60,000 nucleotides of DNA from Nymphaea colorata. Lineage: Eukaryota; Streptophyta; Magnoliopsida; Nymphaeales; Nymphaeaceae. A program made the translations under genes and the position numbers. The notes beneath the pieces were generated by a model. It did not search any database. It was not told the DNA's origin and saw only the letters and a list, made by a program, of their open reading frames with translations. Position 1 is the stretch's first letter. Every line of letters starts with the position of its first letter. Shown here in pieces: positions 57,114 through 60,000 of the stretch. The DNA lies in contig NC_045138.2 of the NCBI RefSeq assembly GCF_008831285.2, positions 571,143 through 631,142 on the forward strand, in the 5' to 3' direction.

Positions 57114-60000
57114 CTGGAGCATACATATTAAACATGCTCAGCTTGTCACAACATCTAGAGAAATCACCAATAGGAAGAGCTTTGGTGAAGATATCTGCAG
57201 CTTGATCTTCTGAAGGAACATGAGCAGTGGCAATGGTTCCTGCTTGAACGAGATCTCGAATGTAATGGCAATCCACCTCAATATGTTTAGTTCTTTCATG
57301 GAAAACTGGATTGTTTGCAATGTGTGTGGCTGCTTGATTGTCACAATACATCTTCATGGGAAGTGTGATTGACACACTTAAGCTGGATAGCATGGATCTA
57401 GCCCACGTCATTTCTGCTGCTGTTTGAGCCATAGCTCTGTATTCGGATTCTGCACTAGATCTTGACACCACACCTTGTTTTTTGCTTCTCCACGATATGA
57501 GGTTTCCTCCCACAAATACACAAAATCCTGTGGTAGATTTTCTGTCCTCTACTGAGCCAGCATAATCAGCATCACTATAGGCTTCCACTTCCAGAGTCTT
57601 GCCTTTTGTGAACAAAAGGCCTTTGCCAGGAGAAGATTTCAGATATTTAACCACCATCAAAGCAGCATCCCAATGAACTTTCCTTGGTTTTTCCATAAAT
57701 TGACTTAGTTTTCCCACTGCAAAACTAATGTCTGGTCTTGTCACGGTAACATAGAGAAGTTTTCCAATAAGGGATCTGTAAGATCTAGAATCCACTAATT
57801 CTGTTTGGTCATCATGAAGATGTATACGTGGATTCATAGGTAAATTTGCCGGTTTAGCTCCTAGCATCCCTGTGTCCTGCAATAAATCAAGAACATATTT
57901 CCGTTGAGAGAGAACAACACCCTCACCATTGCGAGCAACTTCTATTCCCAAGAAGTATCGTAGAGGACCTAGATCTTTCGTCACAAAGTGTTTTTGAAGA
58001 AACAACTTTGCATCAGAAATTTCTTGATCAGAATCACCTGTCAGGATAATATCATCAACATAAACCACGAGAACAGTTATACCTCGGGAAGCCTTCTTGA
58101 TAAACAAGGAATGATCAAGAGGAGATCTCACAAAGCCACACTGTGAGACTACCTCGGAAAACTTGTGAAACCACGCACGAGGACTCTGTTTGAGTCCATA
58201 AATAGCTTTCTTCAGCTTGCACACTTTTCCACACTCCCCCTGTCGTTCAAATCCCGGTGGTTGTTGCATATAGACAGTCTCATCAAGATCACCATACAAA
58301 AAGGCGTTTTTGACATCCAGTTGATACATGTGCCAGTCATGGTGGACAGCCACAGAAATAATAAGACGAATGGTTCCCAGCCGAGCAACTGGAGAGAAGG
58401 TCTCAAAGAAATCCACACCGTAGGTCTGCGTGTAGCCCTTAGCAACCAATCGAGCTTTGTATCGTTCCAAAGAACCATCAGAATTATACTTAACTGTGAA
58501 TACCCACTTTGAGCCAACAATATCACATCGAGGAGGAGGATCAACAAGTTCCCAAGTGCCCCTCTGCACTAAGGCATCCATCTCATCTTGCATAGCCCGT
58601 CGCCATTGGGTGTCTAATAAGGCCTGCTGGTGACACGTAGGAACTGTATGAGCAGCCAAAGCATGAATGAATTGTTGCATATTTTTACTAACCCCATCAG
58701 TAGACACAAAATGAGATATAGGATGTAAAGTACATTGTCGTCTGCCTTTGCGAAGAGCAATAGGTAAGTCTTGACAAGGATCAGAATGAGTAGGGCTATG
58801 CGCTTCAGATGTACTTACCTCCTGAGAAACGGTTGGCAAAAGATTATGAGAAGGGTCCTGTCGACGTGTGTAGACCAGCGGTGGATCACGAAACTTGGAC
58901 ACAACAGACGAAGGAGATTCAACAGGGAACGACTCCAAAGGAATAGGAGGAATAGGCAGTGGGTCTGGAGACCGTAGCATCTCAGTAGACATAGGAGTGA
59001 GGCTATAATAAGGTTGAGACTCAAAGAAAGTGACATCCGCACTGATATACTCTTTTTGGGTCAAGGGATCAAAGCATTTGTAGCCTTTATGGTTTCTGGA
59101 GTAGCCAATGAAAATGCATTTAATGGCTTGGGCTCCCAATTTGTCACGTGTGGGTCCAAGAATGTGAACAAAGCATGTGCAACCAAATACTTTGGGAGCC
59201 ACTGGAAACAAAGATCTTTGTGGGTGCACAAGTTTAATGGGGATCTGGTTATCAATGGAGGATGATGGTAAACGATTGGTTAAGTAGCAAGCAGTAAGAA
59301 TAGCATCTCCCCAAAAATATGCAGGGAGATTAGTATGAAGCATAAGGGAACGAGCCACATTTAAAAGTTGACGATGTTTTCGCTCAACTATTCCAGTTTG
59401 CTGGGAAGTATGGGGACATGTAAACTGAGGAGAAATGCCATTATCTGAGTAAAACTTCATTAAGGTAGATGCCTTAAACTCAAGAGCATTATCAGTGCGA
59501 ATGTTTTTAACAAGAATACCAAATTGGGTCTTTATTTCAATAATAAGGTTTTTGAGAGTACATACGACTTCAGACCTTTCCTTCAAAAGGAAAACCCAGG
59601 TGACTCGAGAATAATCATCTACGATGACAAGAAAATAACGAAATCTTGACCTACTAGCAACTCTGCTAGGACCCCACACATCAACATGAAGAAGATCAAA
59701 TAGTCCACAACTGGACGTACTAAGACTCGATGAATAACTACTACGAGTGTGTTTGCCAAGTTGACAAGCTTCACACTGGAACGACTCTGGTAAGGAGAGA
59801 TGTGGAAGGAGATGACGGAGCTTGGAGACAGATGGATGACCAAGTCTGAGATGCCACTGGAACGAGGAGGACAACGATGTGATCGATGATGCTGCAATAC
59901 CCACGGGATCCGACAGGAAGTAGATGCCCCCTTTCTCATAGCCTCCACCAATCGTCTTCCCAGTAGGCAAGTCCTGAAATGAACATAAACCAGAGTCAAA
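57109..60000 (-). CDS. Ty1/copia gag-pol polyprotein, C-terminal part, runs off window
   Basis: A continuous frame from the window edge to TGA at 57109. No native start is visible: the frame stays open upstream of 59970 (LCSFQDLPTGKT). Counting from 59970, domains in copia order are: GAG-pre-integrase zinc motif (H40, H45, C66, C69); integrase core with D97, D160 and E196 (VDVWG, RTDN, GIVERKH); a proline-rich linker; reverse transcriptase at about 475-715 with LDVKNAFLYG and YVDD at 637-640; and a C-terminal RNase H region (SWRSKKQGVVSRSSAESEYR). Integrase before RT defines Ty1/copia. No stop or frameshift is seen, so this part could be functional. Gag and the 5' LTR lie outside. Confidence 0.95.
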   Translation of the reverse strand, partial: FDSGLCSFQDLPTGKTIGGGYEKGGIYFLSDPVGIAASSITSLSSSFQWHLRLGHPSVSKLRHLLPHLSLPESFQCEACQLGKHTRSSYSSSLSTSSCGLFDLLHVDVWGPSRVASRSRFRYFLVIVDDYSRVTWVFLLKERSEVVCTLKNLIIEIKTQFGILVKNIRTDNALEFKASTLMKFYSDNGISPQFTCPHTSQQTGIVERKHRQLLNVARSLMLHTNLPAYFWGDAILTACYLTNRLPSSSIDNQIPIKLVHPQRSLFPVAPKVFGCTCFVHILGPTRDKLGAQAIKCIFIGYSRNHKGYKCFDPLTQKEYISADVTFFESQPYYSLTPMSTEMLRSPDPLPIPPIPLESFPVESPSSVVSKFRDPPLVYTRRQDPSHNLLPTVSQEVSTSEAHSPTHSDPCQDLPIALRKGRRQCTLHPISHFVSTDGVSKNMQQFIHALAAHTVPTCHQQALLDTQWRRAMQDEMDALVQRGTWELVDPPPRCDIVGSKWVFTVKYNSDGSLERYKARLVAKGYTQTYGVDFFETFSPVARLGTIRLIISVAVHHDWHMYQLDVKNAFLYGDLDETVYMQQPPGFERQGECGKVCKLKKAIYGLKQSPRAWFHKFSEVVSQCGFVRSPLDHSLFIKKASRGITVLVVYVDDIILTGDSDQEISDAKLFLQKHFVTKDLGPLRYFLGIEVARNGEGVVLSQRKYVLDLLQDTGMLGAKPANLPMNPRIHLHDDQTELVDSRSYRSLIGKLLYVTVTRPDISFAVGKLSQFMEKPRKVHWDAALMVVKYLKSSPGKGLLFTKGKTLEVEAYSDADYAGSVEDRKSTTGFCVFVGGNLISWRSKKQGVVSRSSAESEYRAMAQTAAEMTWARSMLSSLSVSITLPMKMYCDNQAATHIANNPVFHERTKHIEVDCHYIRDLVQAGTIATAHVPSEDQAADIFTKALPIGDFSRCCDKLSMFNMYAPA

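Overview
This window is nuclear DNA from a flowering plant. The evidence is spliced genes with GT-AG introns, plant-specific families (GRAS regulator, root-cap secretory protein, OSCA-type channel), a Ty1/copia element and a solo LTR, many small hAT-like elements, and long (TA)n microsatellites in AT-rich non-coding DNA. No bacterial operon, CRISPR array, tRNA, rRNA or plasmid feature was seen. I cannot name the species from sequence alone.

Layout. 1-11.8 kb holds a tandem duplication. An intact two-exon root-cap-family gene (9946-11669) has a broken upstream copy (897-about 1110) that kept promoter, exon 1 and most of the intron. That copy lacks exon 2 and carries an 11-base frameshifting deletion. 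Both copies contain the same hAT-like insertion, so the insertion is older than the duplication. 11.8-19.5 kb is gene-free, AT-rich and full of microsatellites and degenerate MITEs. 19.5-26 kb carries a GRAS regulator of the PAT1/SCL1 type, with its whole CDS in one exon, a probable spliced leader, two uORFs, and a 727-bp palindrome-rich hAT element in the leader intron. 28.7-31.2 kb, minus strand, is an intronless OSCA4.1-like channel gene. It converges with the GRAS gene.

33.0-53.1 kb, minus strand, is a single 20-kb gene for a DEDDh 3'-5' exonuclease like SDN5. I resolved 14 exons that join in frame into 612 codons plus a stop. Its introns hold at least four short hAT-type elements, tandem repeats, a possible LINE remnant and a 3.52-kb solo LTR with a perfect 5-bp target duplication. 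53.1-56.9 kb has no convincing complete gene, but it holds a tandemly duplicated block with a possible membrane-protein exon. 56.9-60 kb, minus strand, is the 3' part of a Ty1/copia retrotransposon with an uninterrupted pol frame running off the window edge.

The genes belong to unrelated pathways: extracellular root-cap/LEA-like protein, transcription, membrane mechanosensing or trafficking, and small-RNA turnover. The window does not look like a gene cluster. Its main interest is genome dynamics: duplication with decay, nested transposons, and a large intron-expanded nuclease gene. I found no convincing new defence or biosynthetic system.
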